DNA of 10,663 nt from Actinomycetota bacterium (GCA_009702305.1 WLIH01000039.1:1-10663); one strand, 5' to 3'; numbered from the stretch's first letter, positions 1-7,976 are shown. A program made the numbers and translations. Notes: a model not told the origin generated them from the sequence alone.

Positions 1-97
1 CGACCTCGAGGTCGGGTTCGAGGCCGAGCAGCGCCGAGAGGGCGCCGCGCACCAGCGCCTGGTCGTCGGCCAGCAGCAGCCGGATCTGCGAGCTCAC
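1..97 (-). CDS. Response regulator, NarL/LuxR type, N-terminal fragment (cut by window edge)
   Basis: Only the first 32 codons are inside the window; the gene runs off the left edge. The reading starts with GTG and gives SSQIRLLLADDQALVRG followed by a leucine-rich helix. This is the beta1/acidic-pair/alpha1 opening of a receiver domain, with the conserved acidic pair at residues 11-12 and a following Q. In DesR/LiaR/NarL regulators this opening precedes a phospho-acceptor Asp near residue 54 and a C-terminal LuxR-type helix-turn-helix; neither can be seen here. The GTG overlaps the TGA of the histidine kinase upstream by four bases (GTGA), so the two are probably translationally coupled and form a cognate pair. 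The NarL-family assignment rests mainly on the HisKA_3 partner kinase. Certain as a receiver domain start, less certain as to subfamily. Confidence 0.85.
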   Translation of the reverse strand, partial: MSSQIRLLLADDQALVRGALSALLGLEPDLEV

Positions 98-1218
98 GCG
101 CGCACGACCCGGAGGGAGAAGCCCGGGTCGAGGCTCGTCGTCACCACGGTCGCGCCCACGGCGGCAGCCCGCTCGCCGAGGCCCGCGAGACCGGAGCCGG
201 CCGCGTGCTGCGGGCCGATGCCGTCGTCGCGCACCTCCGCCGCCGTCGGCCCGATCCGGACCTCGCAGGTGGTGGCCCGCGAGTGGCGCACCACGTTGGT
301 GACGCCCTCGCGCACCGTCCAGGCGAAGAGCTCGCGCAGGTCGCTGGGCACCTCGTCGGTGGCGTTCGGCAGGTCGGCGCGGATCTCGGCGGCGCTCAGG
401 GCCATCCGGGCCCGGGTCAGCTCGCCCGGCAGGGTCAGCTCGCGGTACCCCTCGACGGCGCGTCGTACGTCGGCGAGGGCGTCGCGGCTCAGACGCTCGA
501 GGTCCGCGACCTCGGCGCGGGCCCGAGCCGGGTCGACGTCGAGCAGCCGCTGGGCGAGCTCGGCCTTGACGGTGATGACGGTGAGGGAGTGGCCGAGGAT
601 GTCGTGCAGGTCGCGGGCGAAACGGGTGCGCTCGTTCTCGACGGCGAGCGAGGCGTTCTGCTCGTGGGCGCGGACCAGGTCGATGTTGCGACTCATCACC
701 GCCCGCAGGCCGAAGACGGCGACCGACGCCGCGACCAGGCCGAAGGCCGTGCCGACCTGGCTGCCCCAGTCCTCGAGCGCACCGAGGCCGACCACACCGA
801 ACGTCAGCGCGAGGACGACCGGGGCCGCCACCCGCACCGGCACGGTCATGACCAGGGCGACGCCGACGTAGACGACCGAGGCCAGCCCCGGCTCGCCCAG
901 GCATCCGACCATCGCCGTCCCGAGCAGCACCAGGGCGCCGAGGTAGGACAGCGACCAGCGCAGCGGGGGAGCCTCGACGAGCTGTGCGCGATCGGCGCGA
1001 GCGCGCACCCACAGCGTCATGTAGACGGCCGCGAAGACCACGGTCGCGGCGATGCCCAGCCAACCGCGCAGCTCGGCGCGCCGCGCCCAGCCCTCGGCCA
1101 GCGGATCGAGGAGGAAGAACAGCCAGATCGAGGCGAAGAACGGGCCGAGCCTCCCGACCGGTCGGGGCGAGCCGAGGTCGGGAGGCGCAGTCATGGTGTC
1201 GAGGTTAGAGGCGCTCAC
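94..1218 (-). CDS. Sensor histidine kinase, DesK/LiaS-like (HisKA_3 type)
   Basis: A 374-residue membrane sensor kinase that phosphorylates the response regulator encoded next to it. Residues about 25-170 are hydrophobic and can hold about five or six membrane segments with almost no extracytoplasmic domain, as in the intramembrane-sensing DesK/LiaS group. The dimerisation/phosphotransfer helix follows, with FARDLHDILGHSL around His205. The GHKL ATPase part shows the N box EGVTNVVRHS (304-313), the G1 box DDGIG (331-335) and the G2 box GSGLAGLGER (341-350). I chose the GTG start, which overlaps the permease stop as GTGA and has an AAGGA about ten bases upstream. The ATG eight codons later (1194) has no visible ribosome binding site. 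The frame stays open far upstream through the permease gene, which is a GC-rich artefact. The signal is unknown; the linked exporter suggests an envelope stress or antimicrobial cue. Confidence 0.93.
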   Translation of the reverse strand: MSASNLDTMTAPPDLGSPRPVGRLGPFFASIWLFFLLDPLAEGWARRAELRGWLGIAATVVFAAVYMTLWVRARADRAQLVEAPPLRWSLSYLGALVLLGTAMVGCLGEPGLASVVYVGVALVMTVPVRVAAPVVLALTFGVVGLGALEDWGSQVGTAFGLVAASVAVFGLRAVMSRNIDLVRAHEQNASLAVENERTRFARDLHDILGHSLTVITVKAELAQRLLDVDPARARAEVADLERLSRDALADVRRAVEGYRELTLPGELTRARMALSAAEIRADLPNATDEVPSDLRELFAWTVREGVTNVVRHSRATTCEVRIGPTAAEVRDDGIGPQHAAGSGLAGLGERAAAVGATVVTTSLDPGFSLRVVRA

Positions 1219-1993
1219 ACCCGGGCGGTGTCCTTGCTCATCCGCCACGCGGCCCCGGCGACGAACAGGGCGAGCCACACGACGGCGTTGAGGACCGCGG
1301 TCCACGCGAGATCGCCGGTCAGCGGGGCGCGGCTGATCTCGGCGACCCCGAACATCGGGGTCCACTGGGCGACCCGGTAGATCGTGGAGCCGGCGTCCAT
1401 CGGGATGAAGACGTTGCCGAGGAACGAGAAGACGGCCAGGCCGGGGCCGAGCACCTGCATGGCGTTCTCGCCGGGCACCAGGTAGCCGACGAAGACGCCC
1501 AGGGCGGCGAAGACCAACGTGCAGACCAAGGTGAGCAGCGCGCAGGCGACCCAGGTGCCGATCGCCATGTCGGGCTTGCCCTGCACGACGCCGGCCAGGT
1601 TGACCGTGGTGATCGCGACCGCTCCCAGCGCGAGGGCGAGGAGGGCCTTCATCACGATGTAGACGGCCGGGTGCAGGGGGGTCAGGCGCAGCTGGCGCGA
1701 CCAGCCCAGCGCCCGCTCCATCGCGACGCTGGCCCCACCGGACGCGGCGGTCAGGGCGGCGCCGTACAGCGCCATCGAGACCATGACGTACGCCGCCACG
1801 TTGCCGTGGCCGACGTCGTCGTTCCAGTCGGACTGGCCGCCGAAGGAGAAGAAGAGGGCCGCCGGCAGCACCAGGGTGAAGACGATGGTGCGGCGGTTGC
1901 GCAGCATCCGGCGCAGCTCGATGCGCAGGACGGTGGTGTTGAACCCGCCCCACGGCGGCACGCGACGGCTGGTGGGGTCGATCTGCACCGTGC

Positions 1994-1997
<4 letters not shown>
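1215..1997 (-). CDS. ABC-2 type transporter permease
   Basis: A 260-residue integral membrane protein and the membrane half of an exporter whose ATPase is encoded directly upstream. A short cytoplasmic N-terminus ends in a basic amphipathic stretch (RIELRRMLRNRR, about 25-36), typical of ABC-2 permeases. About six hydrophobic segments follow (roughly 38-53, 68-88, 112-138, 148-172, 183-200 and 233-250). The segment LAVFSFLGNVFIPMD near 188-201 carries the conserved ABC-2 'hydrophobic-G-x-F-P/I' feature that precedes the last helices. The ATG overlaps the ATPase stop (ATGA) and the stop overlaps the kinase start (GTGA). The family includes drug, lipid and antibiotic exporters of the DrrB type. 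The substrate cannot be read from the sequence, but kinase linkage suggests stress-induced export. Protein length is normal for the family. Confidence 0.93.
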
Positions 1998-2938
<941 letters not shown>

Positions 2939-2997
2939 GACTCCAGCGTGGTCGCGCCGACCCGATCCAGCCTCGCCCGAGCGTCATCTCCGGGGCG

Positions 2998-3009
2998 TGA
3001 CAGATGTCA
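2998..3009. promoter_or_regulatory. Short palindrome upstream of the ABC operon, possible operator
   Basis: TGACA and TGTCA are perfect inverted arms separated by GA, about 60 bases before the ATPase ATG. NarL/LiaR-type regulators bind short inverted repeats upstream of the exporter operons they control, so this could be an autoregulatory site. A 5-bp arm is short enough to occur by chance. Confidence 0.25.
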
Positions 3010-3136
3010 GTGGTCGAGCCGTGCCCGACTGTTACCGAACGGTGGCGGGACCGGTGCTGTGCTGTGAACGCCGTGTGGGATTCGCCTGCGTAACGTTCTT
3101 CTCGTCAAGCCGGGCAGTCCCCGGGACCGCAGGCTG

Positions 3137-3215
3137 ACGACAGGGCAGAGAAGGCGGCGGAGGGCCGCGCGCTCCGGGAGAAGGCGGTGGGGGACCGCGC
3201 GCTCCTGCCTGTCGT
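3137..3215. ncRNA. Candidate structured RNA: outer stem enclosing two covarying hairpins
   Basis: Plus-strand coordinates are used because the strand is undecided. ACGACAGG (3137-3144) pairs with CCTGTCGT (3208-3215), and CAG (3146-3148) with CTG (3205-3207) after a one-base bulge. Inside are two hairpins: GCGGC-GGAGG-GCCGC (3154-3168) and GCGGT-GGGGG-ACCGC (3184-3198). The last pair of the first stem is C-G and of the second T-A, a compensatory change. On the minus strand the loops read CCUCC and CCCCC, recalling the actinobacterial 6C RNA motif of two hairpins with C-rich loops. On the plus strand a TAACGT -10-like hexamer lies upstream and the 3223-3266 terminator-like hairpin downstream. 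Membership in the 6C family cannot be claimed from this alone. Confidence 0.5.
3148..3207. repeat. Two tandem 30-base units, 26 of 30 identical
   Basis: Unit 1 is 3148-3177 and unit 2 is 3178-3207, with no spacer. Both begin GAGAAGGCGG and share GCGCTCC near the end. The four differences are not random: two form a compensatory stem pair, one is in the loop (GGAGG to GGGGG), and one (G to T at the 29th base) creates the CTG that extends the outer stem. Confidence 0.9.
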
Positions 3216-3222
3216 GGAACAC

Positions 3223-3266
3223 AAGACCCGCTCGGCGCCTCTGGGGGGAAGCGCCGGGCGGGTCTT
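3223..3266. terminator. Strong hairpin, probable terminator of panB (possibly bidirectional)
   Basis: Bases 3223-3238 pair with 3251-3266 over 16 positions around a 12-base loop (3239-3250) that contains six G on the plus strand, hence six C on the minus strand. All pairs form on the plus strand if one U-G is allowed; on the minus strand the same position is an A-C mismatch. It starts 22 bases beyond the panB stop. Neither side has a long U tract (plus tail TCTTCTC, minus tail CTTGTGTT), as is usual in high-GC actinomycetes. It may end panB and, on the other strand, the candidate small RNA. Confidence 0.65.
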
Positions 3267-3287
3267 CTCACGTGCCGGGGAGCCGCC

Positions 3288-4142
3288 TCAGAAGGTGTGC
3301 TCGGGGCCGGGGAAGGTGCCGGCTCGGACGTCGTCGGCATAGGCCCTCGCCCCGTCGCGGAGCACGGCATGCACGTCGGCGTACTGCTTGACGAACTTCG
3401 CCATCCTCCCCGTGCGCAGCCCGAACGCGTCCTGCCAGACGAGCACCTGGCCGTCGCAGCGGTTGCCGGCGCCGATGCCGATGGTGGGGATCCCGATCGC
3501 GGCCGACACGTCGGCCGCGACGTCGCCGGGCACCATCTCCATCACCACCGCGAAGGCGCCGGCCTCCTCCATCGCCCGGGCCTCCTCGATGACCTGCTTC
3601 GCCGCATCGCCGCGGCCCTGGACGCGGTAGCCGCCGAGGGTGTGCTCCGACTGGGGGGTGAAGCCGATGTGGGCCATCACCGGGATGCCGCCCTCGACGA
3701 GCTTGCGCACCTGCGGCACCATCGCCAGCCCGCCCTCGAGCTTGACCGAGTGGGCGTCCGCCTCCTTCATGAAGCGCACGCCCGTCAGGTAGGCCTGCTC
3801 GGGCGAGGCCTGGTAGGAGCCGAACGGCAGGTCGGCGACGACGAGCGCGCGGCGCGCGCTGCGCGTGACGGCCCGCACGAGCGGGATCAGCTCGTCGACC
3901 GTCACCGGGAGCGAGGTCTCGTTGCCGAACACGTTGTTCGAGGCGCTGTCGCCGACCAGCAGCACGTCGATGCCGGCCTCGTCGAAGGTCTGGGCGGCGT
4001 ACTGCTCGTAGGCGGTGAGCATGGTGATCTTCTCGCCGCGCTGCTTCATCTCCCGCAGGTGATGGGTGCGGACCCGCTTGACGGGTGTCGTCGCAGTGCC
4101 TGCCGCCGGACCGGTGCCGTACGGCGCCGTCTCTTCGCTCAT
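3288..4142 (-). CDS. panB: 3-methyl-2-oxobutanoate hydroxymethyltransferase (PanB)
   Basis: A 284-residue cytoplasmic enzyme that transfers a hydroxymethyl group from 5,10-methylenetetrahydrofolate to 2-oxoisovalerate, giving ketopantoate in pantothenate/CoA synthesis. Family landmarks are in place: TAYEQYAAQ near 43, LLVGDS with metal-ligand Asp65, ADLPFGSY with Asp104, KLEGG with Glu136, [18 protein letters not shown] (170-179), the catalytic Glu202 in VVMEMVP, and IGIGAG. The C-terminus FPGPEHTF matches the typical PanB ending. I chose ATG at 4142 because GGAG lies seven bases before it; an upstream in-frame GTG at 4190 has no ribosome binding site. About 20 extra N-terminal residues before the conserved core are common in actinobacterial PanB. 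panC and panD are not in the window. It lies 63 bases downstream of the VOC gene and might be co-transcribed with it. Confidence 0.97.
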   Translation of the reverse strand: MSEETAPYGTGPAAGTATTPVKRVRTHHLREMKQRGEKITMLTAYEQYAAQTFDEAGIDVLLVGDSASNNVFGNETSLPVTVDELIPLVRAVTRSARRALVVADLPFGSYQASPEQAYLTGVRFMKEADAHSVKLEGGLAMVPQVRKLVEGGIPVMAHIGFTPQSEHTLGGYRVQGRGDAAKQVIEEARAMEEAGAFAVVMEMVPGDVAADVSAAIGIPTIGIGAGNRCDGQVLVWQDAFGLRTGRMAKFVKQYADVHAVLRDGARAYADDVRAGTFPGPEHTF

Positions 4143-4205
4143 CGTCGAGCTCCGTCCCTCTGCATCTCGCGGCTCCCTGCTGGAGTCCACGGACTGCTCA
4201 TCAGG

Positions 4206-4727
4206 CTAGTCCCGCCCGAGGGCTCCGGCCCGTGTGTCGATCGTCACGGCGTCGGCGGCGGCCTCGAGGTCGGCGACGACGATCCTGCTCATCTGGAGCA
4301 TCGCCTGGGTGGCTGCCTGGGCGCGGGCGGGGTCGGGATCGGAGACCAGCTCGTAGAGCCGGGTCGGGACGATCTGCCAGGAGAGGCCGAAGCGGTCCTG
4401 CAGCCAACCGCACTGCGAGGCGGTGCCGCCGTCGACCAGGCTGTCCCAGTAGTAGTCCGTCTCGACCTGGTCGCGGCAGCTGATGCTGAACGAGATCGCC
4501 TCGGTGAACCGGAACTGCGGCCCGCCGTTGATCGCCCGGAAGGTCAGCCCGTCGAGCACGAACTCCCCGGCCATCACGGCGCCGGGCTGCCCGTCGACGT
4601 CGGGGTAGCGCGCCAGGTGGCCGAGCGAGGAGTTCGGGAAGATGCCGGTGTAGAAGGTCGCGGCCTGCTCGAGCTGGTCGTCGAACCACAGGCACGGACT
4701 GATCGTGCCGCTGTAGCCGAGGGTCAT
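4206..4727 (-). CDS. VOC-superfamily protein, PhnB/3-dmu-9_3-mt family
   Basis: A 173-residue cytoplasmic protein of the glyoxalase/VOC fold, of the type labelled PhnB-like or '3-demethylubiquinone-9 3-methyltransferase' domain. Typical features are PCLWFDDQLEQAATFYTGIFPNSS (11-34, the helix that recruits the substrate side), FRAINGGPQFRFTEAISFSISC (63-84), YYWDSLVDGG (92-101) and CGWLQDRFGLSWQIVP (106-121). The C-terminal helix MLQMSRIVVADLEAA also fits. The methyltransferase name is historical; the substrate is unknown and catalysis is unproven. The ATG at 4727 is preceded by GGAGG with a six-base gap, the best ribosome binding site in the region. Longer in-frame starts would run into galE on the other strand. 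It is divergent from galE across an 88-base gap. Confidence 0.9.
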   Translation of the reverse strand: MTLGYSGTISPCLWFDDQLEQAATFYTGIFPNSSLGHLARYPDVDGQPGAVMAGEFVLDGLTFRAINGGPQFRFTEAISFSISCRDQVETDYYWDSLVDGGTASQCGWLQDRFGLSWQIVPTRLYELVSDPDPARAQAATQAMLQMSRIVVADLEAAADAVTIDTRAGALGRD

Positions 4728-4768
4728 CGGGTGCCTCCAGGGGTCGGTGTGCTCGTACCGACCGGTCC

Positions 4769-4790
4769 GGAGCGCCGGATTCATCGCTCC
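4769..4790. promoter_or_regulatory. Inverted repeat in the VOC-galE divergent spacer
   Basis: GGAGCG (4769-4774) and CGCTCC (4785-4790) are perfect 6-bp inverted arms ten bases apart. The right arm touches the position where a galE -35 element would sit, so this could be an operator. Short GC-rich arms like these also arise by chance. Confidence 0.2.
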
Positions 4791-4815
4791 CGGCGCATCG
4801 CCTAGGGTCGGATCC
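4780..4815 (+). promoter_or_regulatory. Probable leaderless promoter of galE
   Basis: TAGGGT (4803-4808) fits the actinobacterial TAnnnT -10, and its last T is seven bases before the ATG A at 4816, so the transcript would begin at or next to the start codon. TTCATC (4780-4785) lies 17 bases upstream as a weak -35. No convincing Shine-Dalgarno precedes the ATG, which fits leaderless translation. Confidence 0.6.
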
Positions 4816-5841
4816 ATGCGCGTCCTCGTCTCCGGTGGTGCCGGCTACATCGGCTCCCACACCGTCCTCGCCCTGATCGAAGCCGGCCACAGCGTGGTGG
4901 TCGTCGACGACTTCTCCAACAGCAAGCCGACCGTCGTCGCGCGGCTGGAGTCGCTCTCGGGCCAGCACATCCCCGTGCACGCGTTCGACCTGGCCGACAT
5001 CGACAAGACCACGCAGCTCTTCTCCATCGAGGAGATCGACGCCGTCATCCACTTCGCCGGGTTCAAGGCCGTCGGCGAGAGCGTCTCGAAGCCGCTGGAG
5101 TACTACCAGAACAACCTCGGCTCGACGTTCTCGCTGCTGCACGCCATGCGTCGCCACGAGGTGAAGAAGCTGGTCTTCTCCTCTTCGGCGACGGTCTACG
5201 GCGACAACGCGCCGGTGCCCTACCCCGAGGACTACGAGCACCTGGCCGCGGCGAGCCCCTACGGCCGGACCAAGGTGATGATCGAGCACGTGCTGAGCGA
5301 CGTCGCCCACGCCACGCCCGGCCAGCGGATCGCGCTGCTGCGCTACTTCAACCCGGTCGGCGCGCACCCGTCGGGGGAGATCGGGGAGGACCCGCAGGGC
5401 ATCCCGAACAACCTGATGCCGTTCGTCGCGCAGGTCGCCATCGGGCGCCGCGAGAAGCTCGAGGTCTTCGGCGGGGACTACCCGACGGCCGACGGCACCT
5501 GCGAGCGCGACTACATCCACGTGCAGGACCTCGCCGCGGGCCACGTCGCGGCGCTGGAGCACCTCGACACGATGAGCGAGCCGGTGCGTGCCTTCAATCT
5601 CGGCACCGGCACCGGCACCTCGGTGATGGAGCTCTTCCGGGCCTTCGAGAAGGCGGTCGGTCGCGAGCTGCCCTACGAGGTCGTCGGTCGCCGCCCGGGC
5701 GACCTGCCGGCGTACTGGGCCGACCCGAGCCGCGCCCGCGACGAGCTGGGCTGGACGGCGACGCGCACCATCGAGGACATGTGCGCCGACACATGGCGCT
5801 GGCAGTCGGCCAACCCGCAGGGCTTCCCCGACGGCAGCTGA
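4816..5841 (+). CDS. galE: UDP-glucose 4-epimerase (GalE)
   Basis: A 341-residue cytoplasmic NAD-dependent epimerase of the short-chain dehydrogenase (extended) family that interconverts UDP-glucose and UDP-galactose for galactose use and envelope polysaccharides. The Rossmann motif GGAGYIGS is at 7-14, the NAD-binding acidic pair at 31-32 (DDFSNS), the catalytic Ser in SSSATVYG (Ser124), and the YxxxK pair at Tyr149 and Lys153, the same numbers as in E. coli GalE. NNLGST, YFNPVGAHP and ERDYIHVQDLA are all present. Tyr300 in LPAYWADP corresponds to E. coli Tyr299, the bulky residue that disfavours UDP-GlcNAc, suggesting a Glc/Gal-specific enzyme. The ATG starts immediately after a TAnnnT -10; longer upstream frames have no support. 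The length is normal. nadE follows after 25 bases but has its own promoter-like sequence. Confidence 0.97.
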   Translation: MRVLVSGGAGYIGSHTVLALIEAGHSVVVVDDFSNSKPTVVARLESLSGQHIPVHAFDLADIDKTTQLFSIEEIDAVIHFAGFKAVGESVSKPLEYYQNNLGSTFSLLHAMRRHEVKKLVFSSSATVYGDNAPVPYPEDYEHLAAASPYGRTKVMIEHVLSDVAHATPGQRIALLRYFNPVGAHPSGEIGEDPQGIPNNLMPFVAQVAIGRREKLEVFGGDYPTADGTCERDYIHVQDLAAGHVAALEHLDTMSEPVRAFNLGTGTGTSVMELFRAFEKAVGRELPYEVVGRRPGDLPAYWADPSRARDELGWTATRTIEDMCADTWRWQSANPQGFPDGS

Positions 5842-5854
5842 GCGCGCCCATCCC

Positions 5855-5866
5855 TATGCTCGGGGG
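5855..5866 (+). promoter_or_regulatory. Probable leaderless promoter of nadE (-10 element)
   Basis: TATGCT (5855-5860) is a good -10 and is followed by six bases and then the GTG start at 5867. The expected transcription start is the G of GTG. The expected -35 position falls in the last codons of galE and has no good match (CGGCAG at 5832-5837). No Shine-Dalgarno-to-start spacing is possible with the G-run abutting the GTG. Confidence 0.55.
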
Positions 5867-7906
5867 GTGGACTTCCTCAACGCGTACGCCCACGGCTTCG
5901 CCCGGGTCGCTGCGTGCACCGTGCCGGTCGCGATCGCCGATCCGGCGACCAACGCGCGCACGGTGCTCGAGCAGGCACGTCGCTGCCACGACGAGGGCGT
6001 CGCGGTCGCCGTCTTCCCCGAGCTCGCGCTCAGCGGCTACGCGATCGACGACCTGCTGCTGCAGGACGTGCTGCTCGAGGCCGTGACGGCGGCGGTCGAG
6101 ACCGTCGTCGCCGGCACCGCCGACCTGAGCCCGGTCGTGCTCGTGGGTGCTCCGCTCGTGCACGGCAACCGGGTCGTCAACGCCGCGCTGGTGATCCACC
6201 GCGGTCGGCTGCTCGGGGTCGCGACCAAGTCCTACCTGCCGAACTACCGCGAGTTCTACGAACGACGCCACTTCGCCCCGGGCGACGACCTGCGCGGCCA
6301 CACGATCGCCGTCGGCGGCCAGGAGGTGCCACTCGGCCCGGACCTGATCTTCGCCGCGAGCGACCTGCCCGACCTGCGACTGCACGTCGAGATCTGCGAG
6401 GACATGTGGGTGCCGATCCCACCGAGCGCCGAGGCCGCGCTCGCCGGCGCGACCGTGCTCGCCAACCTGTCGGGCAGCCCGATCACCGTGGCCCGTGCCG
6501 AGGACCGACGGATGCTGGTGCGCAGCGCGAGTGCGCGCTGCAACGCCGCCTACGTCTACGCGGCGGCCGGCCAGGGGGAGTCCTCGACCGACCTCGCCTG
6601 GGACGGGCAGACGATGGTCTACGAGTGCGGCGACCTGCTCGCGGAGGGCGAGCGGTTCGCCTCCGACCCCCAGGTCACGATCGCCGATCTCGATCTCGAC
6701 CGGCTGCGCCAGGAGCGGCTGCGCCAGGGCACCCACGACGACAACCGGCGCACCCACCACGAGCGGGTCACCGCCTTCCGCACCATCGACTTCGAGCTCG
6801 GCGCCCCGACCGGCGACCTCGGCCTGCGTCGCACCGTCGACCGCTTCCCGTTCGTGCCCGACGACGAGGCCCGGCTGGCGCTCGACTGCTACGAGGCCTA
6901 CAACATCCAGGTGGCCGGCCTGGTGCAGCGCATCGCCGCGATCGGCACCCCCAAGGCCGTCATCGGGGTCAGCGGCGGTCTCGACTCGACGCACGCGCTG
7001 ATCGTCGCCGCGCGGGCCATGGACCGCCTGGGCCGCCCCCGCAGCGACATCCACGCCTTCACGATGCCGGGCTTCGCGACCAGCGACACCACCAAGTCGT
7101 ACGCCGTGCGCCTGGCCGCCAGCCTCGGGGTCACGTTCGAGGAGCTCGACATCCGCCCGGCGGCGACCCAGATGCTGCACGACCTCGACCACCCGTTCGC
7201 CGACGGCGAGCCGGTCTACGACGTGACGTTCGAGAACGTCCAGGCCGGGCTGCGCTACGACTACCTCTTCCGCCTGGCCAACCACCGCGGCGGCATCGTC
7301 GTCGGCACCGGCGACCTCTCCGAGCTGGCCCTGGGCTGGTGCACCTACGGCGTGGGCGACCAGATGTCGCACTACAACGTCAACGCCGGGGTGCCGAAGA
7401 CGCTGATCCAGCACCTGATCCGGTGGGTGGCCGACAGCGGCGAGTTCGGCGACGAGACCGGCGACCTGCTGCGTGAGATCGTCGCCCTCGAGATCACCCC
7501 GGAGCTGATCCCGACGACCGATGGGGCCAAGCCGCAGGCGACCGAGGACAGCGTCGGTCCCTACGCCCTGCAGGACTTCACGCTCTACCACGTCCTGCGC
7601 CGCGGCTACCGGCCCAGCAAGATCGCCTTCCTCGCCTGGCACGCCTGGCGCGATGCGGAGTCGGGGGCGTGGCCGGTCGGCTACCCCGCCGAGCGGCGGG
7701 CGGCGTACGACCTCGGCGAGGTGCGGCACTGGCTCGACGTCTTCGTGCGGCGCTTCTTCGCGAGCCAGTTCAAGCGCTCCGCCCTGCCCAACGGCCCGAA
7801 GGTGAGCGCCGGCGGCACCATGTCGCCGCGCGGCGACTGGAGGATGCCCTCGGATGCCAGCGCGGCCGCCTGGCTGGCCGATCTGGAGCGCGTCCCCAGC
7901 AGCTGA
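5867..7906 (+). CDS. nadE: Glutamine-dependent NAD+ synthetase (NadE)
   Basis: A 679-residue two-domain cytoplasmic enzyme that amidates nicotinic acid adenine dinucleotide to NAD+ using glutamine-derived ammonia and ATP. The N-terminal nitrilase-type glutaminase carries the Glu-Lys-Cys triad at Glu52 (FPELALSGY), Lys121 ([13 protein letters not shown]) and Cys177 (VEICEDMW). The C-terminal synthetase has the PP-loop SGGLDST at 369-375, [12 protein letters not shown] and the [21 protein letters not shown] region, and ends in the basic [10 protein letters not shown] segment. Length and domain order match the actinobacterial type such as the M. tuberculosis enzyme. The start is GTG, chosen because it sits six bases after a TATGCT -10 and the family begins at this point. 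Other long open frames on both strands here are GC-driven shadows. A short hairpin follows the stop. Confidence 0.98.
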   Translation: MDFLNAYAHGFARVAACTVPVAIADPATNARTVLEQARRCHDEGVAVAVFPELALSGYAIDDLLLQDVLLEAVTAAVETVVAGTADLSPVVLVGAPLVHGNRVVNAALVIHRGRLLGVATKSYLPNYREFYERRHFAPGDDLRGHTIAVGGQEVPLGPDLIFAASDLPDLRLHVEICEDMWVPIPPSAEAALAGATVLANLSGSPITVARAEDRRMLVRSASARCNAAYVYAAAGQGESSTDLAWDGQTMVYECGDLLAEGERFASDPQVTIADLDLDRLRQERLRQGTHDDNRRTHHERVTAFRTIDFELGAPTGDLGLRRTVDRFPFVPDDEARLALDCYEAYNIQVAGLVQRIAAIGTPKAVIGVSGGLDSTHALIVAARAMDRLGRPRSDIHAFTMPGFATSDTTKSYAVRLAASLGVTFEELDIRPAATQMLHDLDHPFADGEPVYDVTFENVQAGLRYDYLFRLANHRGGIVVGTGDLSELALGWCTYGVGDQMSHYNVNAGVPKTLIQHLIRWVADSGEFGDETGDLLREIVALEITPELIPTTDGAKPQATEDSVGPYALQDFTLYHVLRRGYRPSKIAFLAWHAWRDAESGAWPVGYPAERRAAYDLGEVRHWLDVFVRRFFASQFKRSALPNGPKVSAGGTMSPRGDWRMPSDASAAAWLADLERVPSS

Positions 7907-7923
7907 TCTGGGCTGAGATCTTT
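7905..7923 (+). terminator. Weak hairpin with short T run after nadE
   Basis: GATCT (7905-7909) pairs with AGATC (7916-7920) around GGGCTG and is followed by TTT. The 5-bp stem overlaps the nadE stop codon. It would be a weak terminator at best, and it abuts the TTAGCG repeats that begin at 7922. Confidence 0.3.
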
Positions 7924-7976
7924 AGCGTCGCCTTAGCGATCGCATGGTTCGCGGTTAGCGCGCCCTCGGCGAATCT
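7922..7976 (+). promoter_or_regulatory. OmpR/PhoB-like direct-repeat operator and promoter of the exported-protein pair
   Basis: Three exact TTAGCG hexamers start at 7922, 7933 and 7955. The offsets are 11 and 22 bases, placing all three on one helical face; the slot at 7944 is degenerate (ATGGTT). Eleven-base direct repeats are typical for OmpR/PhoB-family dimers. Ten bases after the last copy is GAATCT (7971-7976), a plausible -10. That is the layout of PhoB-type activated promoters, where the activator site replaces the -35. An OmpR-type system is encoded nearby (8859-10663). Confidence 0.6.

Larger units (their letters stand above)
2939..3287. other. 349-base intergenic region between ABC operon and panB
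   Basis: No credible protein gene lies here. Read toward panB it contains a short palindrome (TGACA-GA-TGTCA, 2998-3009), possible promoter elements in both directions, a 7-bp hairpin (3114-3130) and two tandem 30-base hairpin units (3148-3207) inside an outer stem (3137-3144 with 3208-3215). A 16-bp hairpin (3223-3266) lies beyond the panB stop. On the minus strand a TTGACG (3108-3103) lies 17 bases upstream of a poor -10 (GCGAAT, 3085-3080), which might serve the ABC operon. On the plus strand TAACGT (3091-3096) fits the TAnnnT pattern and could start a short RNA that ends at the 3223-3266 hairpin. Both promoter readings are weak. Confidence 0.7.

Noticed and set aside
1219..1953. Upstream extension of the DesK-like kinase frame through the permease gene, making a 619-residue protein
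   Set aside because: The extra segment is low-complexity Arg/Gly/Pro sequence read out of frame from the permease gene, which has clear homology features on the same strand.
3148..3207. CRISPR-like repeats
   Set aside because: Only two units, directly abutting with no spacer; covarying hairpins explain them better.
3032..3370. Pro/Arg-rich minus-strand open frame of 112 codons across the panB-ABC spacer
   Set aside because: It overlaps the panB end, has no ribosome binding site, and its Pro-rich repeat is the translation of the 30-base RNA-like units.
4143..4190. Longer PanB starting at GTG 4190
   Set aside because: No ribosome binding site there, and the added residues match nothing in PanB; the ATG at 4142 has GGAG at the right distance.
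4184..4195. AGTCC-AC-GGACT inverted repeat between the VOC gene and panB
   Set aside because: Five-base arms with no extension and no T tract; too weak to call a terminator or operator.
3297..4805. 502-codon plus-strand open frame opposite panB and the VOC gene
   Set aside because: Antisense shadow of two well-supported genes with no recognisable domain.
4728..4817. Longer VOC protein starting at 4817, overlapping the galE start
   Set aside because: The family core begins just after the ATG at 4727, which has a strong GGAGG; the longer form would overlap the galE promoter and start codon.
5594..7729. 711-codon minus-strand open frame opposite galE and nadE
   Set aside because: No protein motif; Val/Asp/Gly/Arg-rich composition typical of antisense frames in GC-rich genes; nadE and galE have all catalytic residues on the plus strand.
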